A DNA stretch of 64,000 nt from Paenibacillus sp. FSL M7-0420 (lineage in GTDB: Bacteria; Bacillota; Bacilli; Paenibacillales; Paenibacillaceae). Position numbers and translations under genes: made by a program. Positions 53,183 to 62,433 of this stretch are shown piece by piece. Location of the stretch: NCBI RefSeq assembly GCF_038002345.1, contig NZ_JBBOCJ010000001.1:6758001-6822000 (forward strand), in the 5' to 3' direction. Positions within the stretch are counted from its first letter, which is position 1. The number at the start of each line of letters is the position of its first letter. The notes beneath the pieces were generated by a model. That model did not search any database and was not told the DNA's origin. It saw nothing but the letters and a program-made list of their open reading frames with translations.

Positions 53183-53422
53183 GCTTAATTGCAATTCGTA
53201 CAACTAAATCGTCCGATACGCTGCCAAATCTCCGTTTAGATGTAGTACGTGCAATTAAAATGCCCCTAAACCTGGATTTTCGCCCATCCGGGCAAATTTA
53301 GTTGTACAGACTACACTTAGAAGAGGAAGTCCACCCGTTTCCCTGTTTTTAGTTGCACAGAATACACTTATCCCTGTTTTTTCACTACGAAGGCAGCTTC
53401 GTACCTTACTGCTTTTATGGAA
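53183..53422. repeat. 240-bp dispersed repeat, copy 2
   Basis: It is the same length and orientation as the block at 36364-36603. It keeps TACAACTAAATCG at its left, CGCCCATCCGGGCAA in the centre, TTTAGTTGTACAGACTACA and AGTTGCACAGAATACACTTA on the right, and TTTATGGAA at the end. The remaining intergenic DNA to 53512 holds nothing recognisable. Confidence 0.85.
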
Positions 53423-53512
53423 TGAACTCACTTGTTTAATTCTGATGATCTACTAGCTTCGTACAAAAGAAGCGCTTCTCCCTTTAATAGAGATTTGCTG
53501 GCAAAAGCAAAA

Positions 53513-53568
53513 AAATCGCTCCTTTCGGGATGGTTGATGGATCTTCCATTTACCCGAAAGGGCGATTT
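53513..53568 (-). terminator. Terminator after the MMPL transporter gene
   Basis: AAATCGC-CCTTTCGGG pairs with CCCGAAAGG-GCGATTT, and a run of T follows on the minus strand. Confidence 0.8.
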
Positions 53569-53608
53569 CTTTGTTGTTTTTTCAGAAAATTGCTGAACTA
53601 ACCACTTC

Positions 53609-55837
53609 TTACCGCTGTGTATCCGAAGCAGAGGCTTCGCTTATCTCCTGATGCTTGCCGGGCCAGAAGGCCAGACGGCCGAAGAGAACAGTGATAGCCG
53701 GTACCAGGAACGGACGGACCACGAAGGTATCCAGCAGGACACCGATCGCAGTGATGATGCCGAACTGGACCAGTACCTGAATCGGAAGACTTGCCAGAAC
53801 GGCGAATGTACCGGCCAGGATAAGTCCGGCGGAGGTAATAACCGAGCCGGTCTCATTCACACCTTCTGCAATCGCCTGCTTCAGCGGCTTATGCTTACGT
53901 TTTTTCCAGATATTCGAGATCATGAAGATGTTGTAATCCTCCCCGAGCGCTACCAGGAAGACGAAGGAATATAGCGGAATGGACCCTTGAATCGCATCTG
54001 CTCCGAGTACATAATGAATGATGATCCAGCCCAGGCCCAGTGCCGAGAAGAACGATAGAATTACTGTCCCCACCAGATATACTGTGGCTACGACAGATCT
54101 GAGATAGACCAGCAGCAGCACCGTAATCAGGCCGATAACAACCGGGATGATCAGATCGGTGTCACGTTCTCCAAGCTCCTTGGTATCGTGCTGGGTAGCG
54201 GTCTGGCCGCTAATCCATACCTTATCCTGCGCGTTCTCAATCCCTGATTCCGTCAGGGCCGACTCAACCGTAGCCTGAAGTGCCGGGATGTGGTCCATCG
54301 CCTCAATCGAATACGGATTGTCCTTGAACTCAATATCATAGGCGGTAATCTTCGGGTTAACGGCCCCTTGCTGCGGGTCTGAGACCACATCCACGTAGGA
54401 CAGGCTGCTCAGCACCGATTTCAGGTCTTCTCCGCCGGATAACCCTTCCGTATCGACCATCAGCTTGGCGGGTGCCAGCTCACCGGGGGAGAATTGCTTG
54501 CCGATCAGGTCGAAGCCTTCCCGCGACTCCATAGTCTTCGGGAACGACGACAGAATATCATAGGTGAACTTGATTCCGCTGGAGAATGAGGCCAGCACTC
54601 CCAGAAGTATTACAGTAATTCCGACAATGGCCCACGGGCGGGATACCACCAGGTACCCGATTCCCTTACGGCGGGCAGGCTGCGGCTGCGGGACCGGTCT
54701 GCCCTTGGCCTTGGCCCGCTCTGCTTCCATCTGCGGCGTGCGCGGCACGAACGGGAAGAAGGAGGTCCGTCCGAAGATCGCCAGCAAGGCCGGAACCAGG
54801 GTCAGACTGGCTACCCCCATAATCAGAATCGAGACGCTGAACGGCACTGCAAACCGGTGGTACGCGCCGTATTTGGCCAGCAGCAGAGCGAAGAGGGCCA
54901 GCACCACGGTGAAGCCGCTCATCGCAATCGCCCCGGAGGAGTGGGAAATGGCGCTCAGCAGTGCGCGCCCCTTATTCTCCTCCACCTTCAGCATCTGACG
55001 GAAGCGCGAGATCAGGAACAGGCAATAGTCTGTCCCTGCCCCGAAGAGCAGCACAGTCATTATCGAGACTGCCTGCGAATCCACCGTAATCCAGCCTTCC
55101 CTGGCCATCAGGCCAAGCACCGGGCTGGTTACGCCATAAGCGAAGCCTACAGCGACCAGCGGAATCAGCGCCAGAATCGGCGAACGGTAGATCAGCAGCA
55201 GGAAGACCAGCACCAGAATGACGGTGGCAATCAGCAGCGACACGTCGGCATTCTTGAACAGCCCTGTAGCATCTACCGAGATTCCGACCGGGCCGGATAC
55301 GCGCAGGCTTAAGTCTCCGCTGTCCGGCTTGGCGGCAGACGGGTCAGTCCCCGTCTCCGTCCGCACCAGCTCCTTCAGGCTCTTCAGCGACTCTCCCAGC
55401 TGGTCGCTGTCCGCCGTCTTGTCGAACAGCACCGGGGTAACGAGCGTGCTCCGGTCCTCCGACAAGGACGCCTGCAGCGCCTGCGGCGGCAGCTTGCCCA
55501 GCGGCGGAACGAAGTTCTGATGCATAAGAGGCTGCTGCTCCAGCTTGCTGTATACTGCTGTTATATGTACGAGATCCTCCTCCGGGATGCCTCCGTCACG
55601 ATGCCAAACGAGCAGTGCCGGCACTCCGCTTCCGGCCGGAAATTCTCTCTCGGCAACGACCGATGCCCGCACCGATTGTGAATCCTCAGGCAGATTGGAG
55701 GCATTGTTAGCAACCTGTGAATTCACTGAAGGCCATAGCATCGTAAGCACCCCGACCAGTGCAACCCACACCAGCAGAGTAATCCATTTGGTCTTGCTCC
55801 CTGCTACCCATTTTCCGTAGCCCGACATACCTTTCAT
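53609..55837 (-). CDS. MMPL/RND-family transporter (YdfJ-like)
   Basis: ATG 55837 is chosen (AGGAGAGAGG upstream); the open frame to 55861 overlaps that site. The 742-residue protein has 12 membrane helices and two large outer loops. Family motifs are FGAGTDYCLFLISRFR in the first half and VALGEDYNIFMISNIWKK in the second. Gram-positive MMPL proteins export lipids, siderophores or drugs by proton motive force. The substrate is unknown. Confidence 0.9.
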   Translation of the reverse strand: MKGMSGYGKWVAGSKTKWITLLVWVALVGVLTMLWPSVNSQVANNASNLPEDSQSVRASVVAEREFPAGSGVPALLVWHRDGGIPEEDLVHITAVYSKLEQQPLMHQNFVPPLGKLPPQALQASLSEDRSTLVTPVLFDKTADSDQLGESLKSLKELVRTETGTDPSAAKPDSGDLSLRVSGPVGISVDATGLFKNADVSLLIATVILVLVFLLLIYRSPILALIPLVAVGFAYGVTSPVLGLMAREGWITVDSQAVSIMTVLLFGAGTDYCLFLISRFRQMLKVEENKGRALLSAISHSSGAIAMSGFTVVLALFALLLAKYGAYHRFAVPFSVSILIMGVASLTLVPALLAIFGRTSFFPFVPRTPQMEAERAKAKGRPVPQPQPARRKGIGYLVVSRPWAIVGITVILLGVLASFSSGIKFTYDILSSFPKTMESREGFDLIGKQFSPGELAPAKLMVDTEGLSGGEDLKSVLSSLSYVDVVSDPQQGAVNPKITAYDIEFKDNPYSIEAMDHIPALQATVESALTESGIENAQDKVWISGQTATQHDTKELGERDTDLIIPVVIGLITVLLLVYLRSVVATVYLVGTVILSFFSALGLGWIIIHYVLGADAIQGSIPLYSFVFLVALGEDYNIFMISNIWKKRKHKPLKQAIAEGVNETGSVITSAGLILAGTFAVLASLPIQVLVQFGIITAIGVLLDTFVVRPFLVPAITVLFGRLAFWPGKHQEISEASASDTQR

Positions 55838-55861
55838 CCTCTCTCCTATCCGTCCGCCCAA

Positions 55862-56198
55862 AAAATGAGCCGCGGGTCATTTTGATATCCTTATCATATA
55901 TACCCCGAAAATTTTAAGCAAATCTTTTTTCTGAAATGTTGTAAAACTAGAGTGATCACTGCCGCTGTGCCCCCTGGAATGCCTGAACTTATGCCGTGGA
56001 CGCAGGGGGGCCCGGACTCTTTTTCTAGTATAATCTGGAAAATACTATATAATACACAGGCGTCTAAAGACTATGACTTGAATCTGCACACGGAAATCTT
56101 GCAGTTATTGCAACTTTCGCTTACAGATAACCTGATATTTGGAGGATTGCTGCACGAAATGCAGGAATTTTCATTGGCAGCCTATGGATGGAGGAGGA
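55862..56198. other. Upstream region of the MMPL gene, no firm gene
   Basis: Two TATAAT-like boxes (about 56027 and 56048, plus strand) point toward the small frame at 56199. Other frames lack ribosome binding sites. Confidence 0.35.
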
Positions 56199-56339
56199 AT
56201 GCTGCCTTCTGTACAACAATTTAAGATTAAGGCCAATTGGACGCGGGGAAAGTTGTATTTTATGCAGGAAAAGGCTGGGCTTTTGGATGAGTTGCAAAAA
56301 AGCGTTCATACAGAGAATGTCCGAAGACGCTCTGCATGA
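56199..56339 (+). CDS. Possible small protein (46 residues)
   Basis: ATG 56199 follows GGAGGAGG. The frame encodes a short basic helical peptide (VQQFKIKANWTRGKLYF, then GLLDELQKSVHTENVRRRSA). It has no known relative that I recognise. The ribosome binding site and nearby TATAAT boxes are the only support. Confidence 0.3.
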   Translation: MLPSVQQFKIKANWTRGKLYFMQEKAGLLDELQKSVHTENVRRRSA

Positions 56340-56409
56340 ACGCTAGGTGATGCCTGGCTGTGACCTACAGCCGGTTATATTCAGGTAACTATTCCATTCA
56401 GATCAGAGA

Positions 56410-58308
56410 TCAGCCTGCATCCGGCAGGTCATCCCCGGAGAACTGGCTGTTATAGAGATCGGCATAGAAGCCGCCCGCTTCCAGCAGTTCCACATGGGTG
56501 CCCTTCTCAATTACGCTACCCTGGTTCATCACCAGGATCAGATCGGCATCCTTGATGGTGGACAGGCGGTGAGCGATCACGAAGCTGGTTCTGCCGTGCA
56601 TCAGCGTGTTCATCGCCTTCTGGATCTGCACCTCTGTCCGCGTATCTACGCTGCTGGTTGCTTCATCCAGAATAAGGATGGACGGATCGGCCAGAATCGC
56701 CCGGGCGATGGTCAGCAGCTGCTTTTGACCCTGGGAGATGTTCGAGGCCTCTTCATTCAGAATCGTGTCATACCCGAGCGGCAGCGTACGGATAAAGTGA
56801 TCGGCATGCGCAGCCTTGGCTGCCCGCACCACATCAGCCTCCGAAGCCCCTTCCCGGCCGTAAGCGATATTATCGCGGATAGTCCCGTTGAACAGCCAGG
56901 TATCCTGAAGCACCATACCGAATTTGCTGCGCAGCTCGCTGCGCTTCATATCGGTGATATTCACACCGTCGATCACAATCTCCCCGCCGCTGATCTCATA
57001 GAAGCGCATGAGCAGGTTGATCAGCGTGGTTTTGCCGGCCCCGGTTGGCCCTACAATCGCAATGGTCTGTCCCGGACTGACCTCGATGTTCATGTCTTCA
57101 ATCAGGAGTTCACCCGGCTTGTATCCGAACTGCACGTGACGGAATTCCACAGAGCCCTCTTCTGCAGCTGCTGAACGTTTCGCCAGTGTAGCCGCCACTT
57201 CAGGGACTTCCTCTTCCTCATCCAGCAGTTCAAATACACGTTCTGCCGAAGCGATGGTGGACTGAATGATGTTGGCAATATTGGCAGTCTGCGTAATCGG
57301 CATGGTGAACTGGCGCGAATACTGGATGAATGCCTGGATGTCACCGACGTCGATCGCTTTTTTGGTCACGAAGATCCCGCCGACCACACAGACCAGCACA
57401 TACCCCAGGTTCCCGATGAACATCATCAGCGGCATAATAATCCCGGAGATGAACTGGGAGCGCCAGCCGGAGTTATACAGCTCCTCATTGATGGCATTGA
57501 AGTCCTTCAGGGAATTCTTCTCCCGTCCAAAAGCCTTGATGATCCGGTGCCCGGTATACATCTCCTCCACATGACCATTCAGCTGGCCCAGCGATTTCTG
57601 CTGTCCGACGAAATAGGTCTGGGAGCGCTTGGTGATCAGCATAATCACCACGAAGCTCAGCGGCAGCGTTACGATCGTAATCAGGGTCAGCCACGGGCTG
57701 ATCGTCAGCATCATCACAATAACCCCGACAATCGTCACAATGGAGGTGATCAGCTGGGTCAAGCTCTGCTGCAGAGTGGTGCTGATGTTGTCCACATCAT
57801 TGGTCGCCCGGCTGAGCGTCTCCCCGTGGGTCCGGGAATCAAAGTATTTCAGCGGCAGCCGCTCCAGCTTGCTGTTGATCTGCTCGCGCATATCGTAGAC
57901 AACCTTCTGCGCCACACCGGCCATGACATACTGCTGGATATAACTGAACAGCGCGCTGAACAGATACAGGCCTGCCAGCAGGATCAGAATATCATTCACA
58001 TAGCCAAAATCAATCTTTGCCCCAGGTACATCCATCATCTTGCCATAAGCGCCTTCGAACAGCTTGGTCGTTGCCTTACCCATCACCTTAGGGCTGAAAA
58101 TACTGAATACGGTACTGGCAATCGCCATTACGAATACGATAATCAGCTGTACCTGGCGCGGGCGCAAATACCGGACCAGGCGGCGCAGGGTGCCCTTGAA
58201 ATCCTTCGCCTTCTCGGGAGGCATACCCATGCCGGGTCCGCCCGGGCCGGGGCCGAATCCGCCGTGTCTGCGGGCGGGCGGCTTCATTGCTTTGTTCTGC
58301 TCACTCAT
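56410..58308 (-). CDS. ABC exporter subunit with canonical ATPase site (heterodimer partner 2)
   Basis: The 632-residue half-transporter begins with a Gly/Pro-rich N-terminus (FGPGPGGPGMGM), then six membrane helices. The ATPase domain has Walker A VGPTGAGKTT, a degenerate signature NISQGQKQLLTIARAIL and Walker B ILILDEATSSVD with the catalytic Glu. Together with the next protein it should form a heterodimeric exporter of the LmrCD/EfrAB or YfiBC type. The ATG overlaps the upstream stop by 4 bp. Confidence 0.9.
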   Translation of the reverse strand: MSEQNKAMKPPARRHGGFGPGPGGPGMGMPPEKAKDFKGTLRRLVRYLRPRQVQLIIVFVMAIASTVFSIFSPKVMGKATTKLFEGAYGKMMDVPGAKIDFGYVNDILILLAGLYLFSALFSYIQQYVMAGVAQKVVYDMREQINSKLERLPLKYFDSRTHGETLSRATNDVDNISTTLQQSLTQLITSIVTIVGVIVMMLTISPWLTLITIVTLPLSFVVIMLITKRSQTYFVGQQKSLGQLNGHVEEMYTGHRIIKAFGREKNSLKDFNAINEELYNSGWRSQFISGIIMPLMMFIGNLGYVLVCVVGGIFVTKKAIDVGDIQAFIQYSRQFTMPITQTANIANIIQSTIASAERVFELLDEEEEVPEVAATLAKRSAAAEEGSVEFRHVQFGYKPGELLIEDMNIEVSPGQTIAIVGPTGAGKTTLINLLMRFYEISGGEIVIDGVNITDMKRSELRSKFGMVLQDTWLFNGTIRDNIAYGREGASEADVVRAAKAAHADHFIRTLPLGYDTILNEEASNISQGQKQLLTIARAILADPSILILDEATSSVDTRTEVQIQKAMNTLMHGRTSFVIAHRLSTIKDADLILVMNQGSVIEKGTHVELLEAGGFYADLYNSQFSGDDLPDAG

Positions 58309-60065
58309 GCTATTTCCTCCTCTGACAGCTGCGAGGATACAATCTCGCGGTACACCTCATTGTTGTCCAGCAGCTCGCGGTGCGTACCCATACCGACAAT
58401 TTGACCTTCATCCAGTACGATAATCCGGTCTGCATCCATTACCGTGCTTACCCGCTGTGCGACGATAAGGACCGTAGATTCCGTAGTCTCCTCCTTGAGC
58501 GCGGCACGCAGCTTGGCATCGGTCTTGAAGTCCAGCGCGGAGAAGCTGTCATCGAACAGATATACCTCCGGCTTGCGGACGAGGGCACGGGCTATCGACA
58601 GACGCTGCTTCTGGCCGCCGGAGACGTTACCGCCCCCCTGGGAGATGCTTGAATCGAAGCCTTCCTTCATCGCTGTGACAAAATCATAGGCCTGTGCCAC
58701 CTTGGCGGCATGAAGAATCTCCTCCTCGGTTGCATCCTCTTTGCCGTACCGGATATTCTCGTTGATGGTACCGGTGAACAGCACGGCTTTTTGCGGAATA
58801 TAACCAATCTTGCTCCGCAATTCCTCCTGCGTCATCTGGCGCACATCCACACCGTCCACACTTACCGTACCTTCTATGGCATCATAGAATCTCGGAATCA
58901 TGTTCAGCAGCGTGGACTTGCCTGACCCGGTTCCGCCGATAATGGCGGTAATCTCACCGGGGCGCGCACTGAAGGTAATTCCCGACAAGGCTGCCTGCTC
59001 TGCACCCGGATAAGCGAAGGATACATTGTCGAACTCCACATACCCGTGCAATCCGTCACGGCCGTCCTCCTGTGTAGCTGTAGCCGTAGTCTTCAGTTCT
59101 GCAGAGGTAGGGTCCTTAATCTCTGGCTGCATATCCAGCACTTCATTAATGCGCAGCGCTGAGGCAGAAGCTCTTGGAATCAGCACGAACATCATCGACA
59201 CCATGATCAGCGAGAACATAATCTGCATGGCATACTGAATGAATGCCATCAAGGAGCCAACCTTCAGATCCCCGTCGCCAATGCGGATTCCGCCGTAATA
59301 CAGAATGGCAATCATCGAGAAGTTCATGACGATCATCATCAGCGGCATCAGGCCCGCCATCACCTTATTGACTTTGATTGCAGTATCCGTAAGATCTGCG
59401 TTGGCCGCACTGAACCGTCTGTTCTCATGCTCAATCCGGTTGAAGGAGCGGATGACGCGGATACCGGTCAGATGCTCGCGCAGCACCAGATTTAATTTGT
59501 CCAGCTTGATCTGGATCGCCTTAAACAGCGGCAGACCCTTCATTCCGATGAAAAATATCGCTCCGACCAGCAGCGGAATCACCACTACAAAGATCAGCGA
59601 GAGCTTGGCGTCCTCCGACACCGCCATAATAATCCCGCCGATCATCATCATCGGAGCACCGACCATCATGCGGAGCATCATAGTCAGTACCGTCTGAACC
59701 TGTGTAATATCATTAGTGGTACGTGTAATCAATGAGGCCGTGCCCAGCTTGTCGAATTCATGAAGCGTAAAGTTCTCCACATGATTGAACACCCGTGAAC
59801 GGGTATTCTTTCCGAAGCCTGCCGCCACTCTGGCTGACAGATAGCTGGCAATAATAGAGCATAGCACACCTCCGGCCGCCACCAGCAGCATGAAGCCGCC
59901 AATTCTCCAGATATACGGCTGGTCACCCTCCACAATCCCTTTGTCGATAATGTTACTCATCAAGGTGGGAAGATACAGATCGCCCATGGACTGCAGGAAT
60001 ACCAGAATCAGTACCCCTGCGATAGCCAAGCGGAAGGGCTTCAGTTGTTTCATTAATTTAATCAT
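58305..60065 (-). CDS. ABC exporter subunit with degenerate ATPase site (heterodimer partner 1)
   Basis: ATG 60065 is preferred (GGAGATGAGAAGC upstream) over the in-frame ATG 60074. The 586-residue half-transporter has six helices, Walker A IGGTGSGKST, a perfect signature VSGGQKQRLSIARAL, but Walker B VYLFDDSFSALD. Asp replaces the catalytic Glu, the hallmark of the non-catalytic site in heterodimeric exporters. It overlaps the MarR gene end by 8 bp. Substrates are probably drugs or other amphiphiles. Confidence 0.92.
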   Translation of the reverse strand: MIKLMKQLKPFRLAIAGVLILVFLQSMGDLYLPTLMSNIIDKGIVEGDQPYIWRIGGFMLLVAAGGVLCSIIASYLSARVAAGFGKNTRSRVFNHVENFTLHEFDKLGTASLITRTTNDITQVQTVLTMMLRMMVGAPMMMIGGIIMAVSEDAKLSLIFVVVIPLLVGAIFFIGMKGLPLFKAIQIKLDKLNLVLREHLTGIRVIRSFNRIEHENRRFSAANADLTDTAIKVNKVMAGLMPLMMIVMNFSMIAILYYGGIRIGDGDLKVGSLMAFIQYAMQIMFSLIMVSMMFVLIPRASASALRINEVLDMQPEIKDPTSAELKTTATATQEDGRDGLHGYVEFDNVSFAYPGAEQAALSGITFSARPGEITAIIGGTGSGKSTLLNMIPRFYDAIEGTVSVDGVDVRQMTQEELRSKIGYIPQKAVLFTGTINENIRYGKEDATEEEILHAAKVAQAYDFVTAMKEGFDSSISQGGGNVSGGQKQRLSIARALVRKPEVYLFDDSFSALDFKTDAKLRAALKEETTESTVLIVAQRVSTVMDADRIIVLDEGQIVGMGTHRELLDNNEVYREIVSSQLSEEEIA

Positions 60066-60558
60066 GCTTCTCATCTCCGTTCATTTGTAACCGGTCTAGA
60101 TTAGGCGGAGGATTATCCTCCATAAAGGCATAGACTTTCAGCAGCAGTTCCGCCAGTTGATCAGATTCTTCCTCACCTAAGTACTCCACCATCTTGTTCA
60201 GTGTGGCGTCCATATGGTCCCTGGCCCTGCGGGTAATAATTTTCCCCTGTTCGGTCAACTTGATGCGCACTACCCTCCGGTCAGACGGATCAGCCTGCCG
60301 TTCTACCATCTGCTTGGCTTCAAGACTGTTAATCAGCTGGGTTACTGTTGGCGGAGTCAGTCCCAGGAAGCGGCTGATCTCCGACACCTTGAGTCCCAGA
60401 TCTGAAGCATGCGACGCCCGTGCAATACATATCAATAAAGTCATCTCACTTGGCTTATGCCCCTCCACCGAGTGATGCCAATGCCCTTTGCGCAGCTTCC
60501 GGAGTGCAGAAAAAAGCTTGTGTCCGACTGAGTTTTCACCTTCGCGATTTATCCCAAT
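60058..60558 (-). CDS. MarR-family repressor of the ABC exporter operon, unusual start
   Basis: The winged helix (LKVSEISRFLGLTPPTVTQLINSLE, seen in parts as VSEISRFLGL and PPTVTQLINSLE, then DPSDRRVVRIKLTEQGK) is clearly MarR. A GTG at 60468 would cut off the conserved first helix (HKLFSALRKLRKGHWHHS). The frame is open upstream. The only start with a ribosome binding site (GGAGG, 7 nt) is an ATT at 60558, giving 166 residues. An ATG at 60572 lies in another frame and stops after 7 codons. Either ATT is used or one base is changed. The operator lies over the -10 box upstream. Confidence 0.8.
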   Translation of the reverse strand: MGINREGENSVGHKLFSALRKLRKGHWHHSVEGHKPSEMTLLICIARASHASDLGLKVSEISRFLGLTPPTVTQLINSLEAKQMVERQADPSDRRVVRIKLTEQGKIITRRARDHMDATLNKMVEYLGEEESDQLAELLLKVYAFMEDNPPPNLDRLQMNGDEKHD

Positions 60559-60607
60559 GCTTCCACCTCCATTTTTAGTTAGGTCTACAAATAATTAAAC
60601 CCTATAT

Positions 60608-60651
60608 TAATTAGGCTACCTAATTATATTTTCGTGCCTGCACTTTGTCAA
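60608..60651 (-). promoter_or_regulatory. Consensus promoter with MarR-type palindrome
   Basis: On the minus strand TTGACA (60651-60646) and TATAAT (60628-60623) are both perfect and exactly 17 bp apart. A perfect palindrome TAATTAGG-CTA-CCTAATTA (60608-60626) overlaps the -10 box. This fits strong transcription that the MarR protein shuts off. Confidence 0.8.
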
Positions 60652-60801
60652 TTCTTGAATGCGCTCTTAATATTTACAGAATGGAGAACATCATTCGGCA
60701 GAGTCATGTAACTTTTTTCACATTATCACGCGCAAACGCTCCCGCGACACAAAGGGCCGGGGAGTCTCTCTTAGATATACAATTAACTGCTCTAATCCGC
60801 T

Positions 60802-60930
60802 TTAGAATTCCACTCCGTGTTCAACAGCAGTTAACCCTCTCGTCTTAGACTTCTGATCTGTTCCTATACCCGCAAGGATGAAGCTAAACAATACCAAAAC
60901 GCTGACCGTCATCAACAGTGATCTCTTCAT
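60802..60930 (-). CDS. Secreted signalling pre-propeptide (42 residues, AloP/Phr-like)
   Basis: ATG 60930, behind GGGAGGTGAGAGCGC, to TAA 60802. It encodes an export signal (MKRSLLMTVSVLVLFSFILA), a polar linker (GIGTDQKSKTRG) and the end LTAVEHGVEF. The first 47 bp overlap the 3' end of the receptor gene in another frame, as at 8934-9071. The C-terminal 5-8 residues are probably the signal, but the processing site cannot be read. It has a better ribosome binding site than the first pre-peptide gene. Confidence 0.78.
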   Translation of the reverse strand: MKRSLLMTVSVLVLFSFILAGIGTDQKSKTRGLTAVEHGVEF

Positions 60931-62290
60931 GCGCTCTCACCTCCCTGATGAGCTCCCGGTATGCATTCTGCTGGGTATCCGAGGCATAGTCTCTGTTCAG
61001 TTCAAATAAGGTTACACAGTTAATGAAGTCCTTGCCGCTGTTCAGTCTGATGGTCAGACGCAGGCAATGAATGATATAGTCTATTCCCTTGGCATACTGC
61101 TGGCGGGAGATATGATAGATCGCAATCTGATAATAGAGACGGTACACCCGGTCTACATTGATCGTATCCTGGAATTGTTCGAAGCGCAGCATCTCCCGGG
61201 AAAAGCGCGACATCACAGCATCAGCGGAGAACCCGAAGCGGTTGGCCGACTCCATAATGATTACCATGCCGGACAGAATCTCGCCGGGATGCTCGGACAA
61301 GAAAGCGATATAGGACGGCAATACAGAGATGTTGCCCATCAGAATCTCCAGCGTGAACCCGTTGGCCGTGGCAAACAGCTTGAAGCTGTCCACACTGCTG
61401 CGCCCCTCGTCATCCAGCATCTCGAACCATCCCAGGTCCGCATAGCCGGCGGTATATTTCTTGGCCTGCTCATATTCCCCCTGCTTCGTAAGCGCCGATG
61501 CCTTCAGCAGATAACCGTGCCCGTAATAGACCACCAGCGGGCGTTCCGCCTGAAAGGGCTCCCCTCTCCTCGCCTTGCTGCGGCGCAGCTCCTCGCGGTA
61601 GATTCCGCTTGCTAACGCCCTCAGCTCATCGGAGAATTTCTCCACATCCTTCCAGCGGTGCAGCGCGAAGCATACTTTCGCCAGCTTCAGCAGCCCGTCC
61701 AGCTGCATCTCCTCGGGAAGCAGCCCGCGGTAAGGCTCGAAGCTGATGACGGCGCGCAGCTTCTGCTCCATATCCACATCGGGAGTAGACTGCAAAGACA
61801 TGAAGATACGGTACTGGCTAATCGCCATACGCTCGGAATAGCTGTCTTGTTCATGGTCTACAATCAGCTTGTAGAATACGATGGACTCCTGTACTTTGCC
61901 GCTGCAGAATAGCCTCTCTGCCACCCTGTAGATGATATCCAGCGGCCGCTGATATTCCATAATCCGCCTTAAGACCTCTTCAATGCATTGCTGCTTGCCC
62001 ATCTCGGCACATTTAACCAGGAAGGGCTCGATACGGCGGCGGGAGATCCGCTCTTCACTGAAGCACTCATCCACATACAGCGGATACAGCCAGCCTTCCG
62101 GGAAGCCGAAGGCCCGGATCATGGCATCGAGCTGTCCCAACGAGATGGGCTTCGGCGGATTGCCGTGAAGAATGGCGCTGAGACTGCCGCGGTTCAGGCC
62201 GGAGACTTTGGCAAATGAGGCAAGATTATGGCCCGAGCGGGACAGACTCTTCTCGATTTCCGTACGTAATGTAGTCAGCTTCGCCTCCAC
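60884..62290 (-). CDS. RNPP/AloR-like HTH-TPR peptide receptor
   Basis: A GTG start at 62290 follows GGGAGGTG. The 468-residue protein has an N-terminal helix-turn-helix (NLASFAKVSGLNRGSLSAIL) and a long TPR-like region (SERMAISQYRIF, HRWKDVEKFSDELRALA, INCVTLFELNRDYAS). It is a more distant paralogue of the two receptors at 7.2-10.4 kb. Its pre-peptide gene begins inside its own 3' end, and a Spo0E-like gene lies just upstream on the same strand. Confidence 0.87.
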   Translation of the reverse strand: MEAKLTTLRTEIEKSLSRSGHNLASFAKVSGLNRGSLSAILHGNPPKPISLGQLDAMIRAFGFPEGWLYPLYVDECFSEERISRRRIEPFLVKCAEMGKQQCIEEVLRRIMEYQRPLDIIYRVAERLFCSGKVQESIVFYKLIVDHEQDSYSERMAISQYRIFMSLQSTPDVDMEQKLRAVISFEPYRGLLPEEMQLDGLLKLAKVCFALHRWKDVEKFSDELRALASGIYREELRRSKARRGEPFQAERPLVVYYGHGYLLKASALTKQGEYEQAKKYTAGYADLGWFEMLDDEGRSSVDSFKLFATANGFTLEILMGNISVLPSYIAFLSEHPGEILSGMVIIMESANRFGFSADAVMSRFSREMLRFEQFQDTINVDRVYRLYYQIAIYHISRQQYAKGIDYIIHCLRLTIRLNSGKDFINCVTLFELNRDYASDTQQNAYRELIREVRAHEEITVDDGQRFGIV

Positions 62291-62433
62291 CCGGCACCTC
62301 CCTATCCATCATTCAGGTTATCCTTCTATTAATTGCCATTATAGGACAACACTATGAAAAGCACAACAAAATGGCCCCACATTAGTAGGACCACGATTAA
62401 CAAACACCGTCAGATGCTCGGGTGTATTATAGA

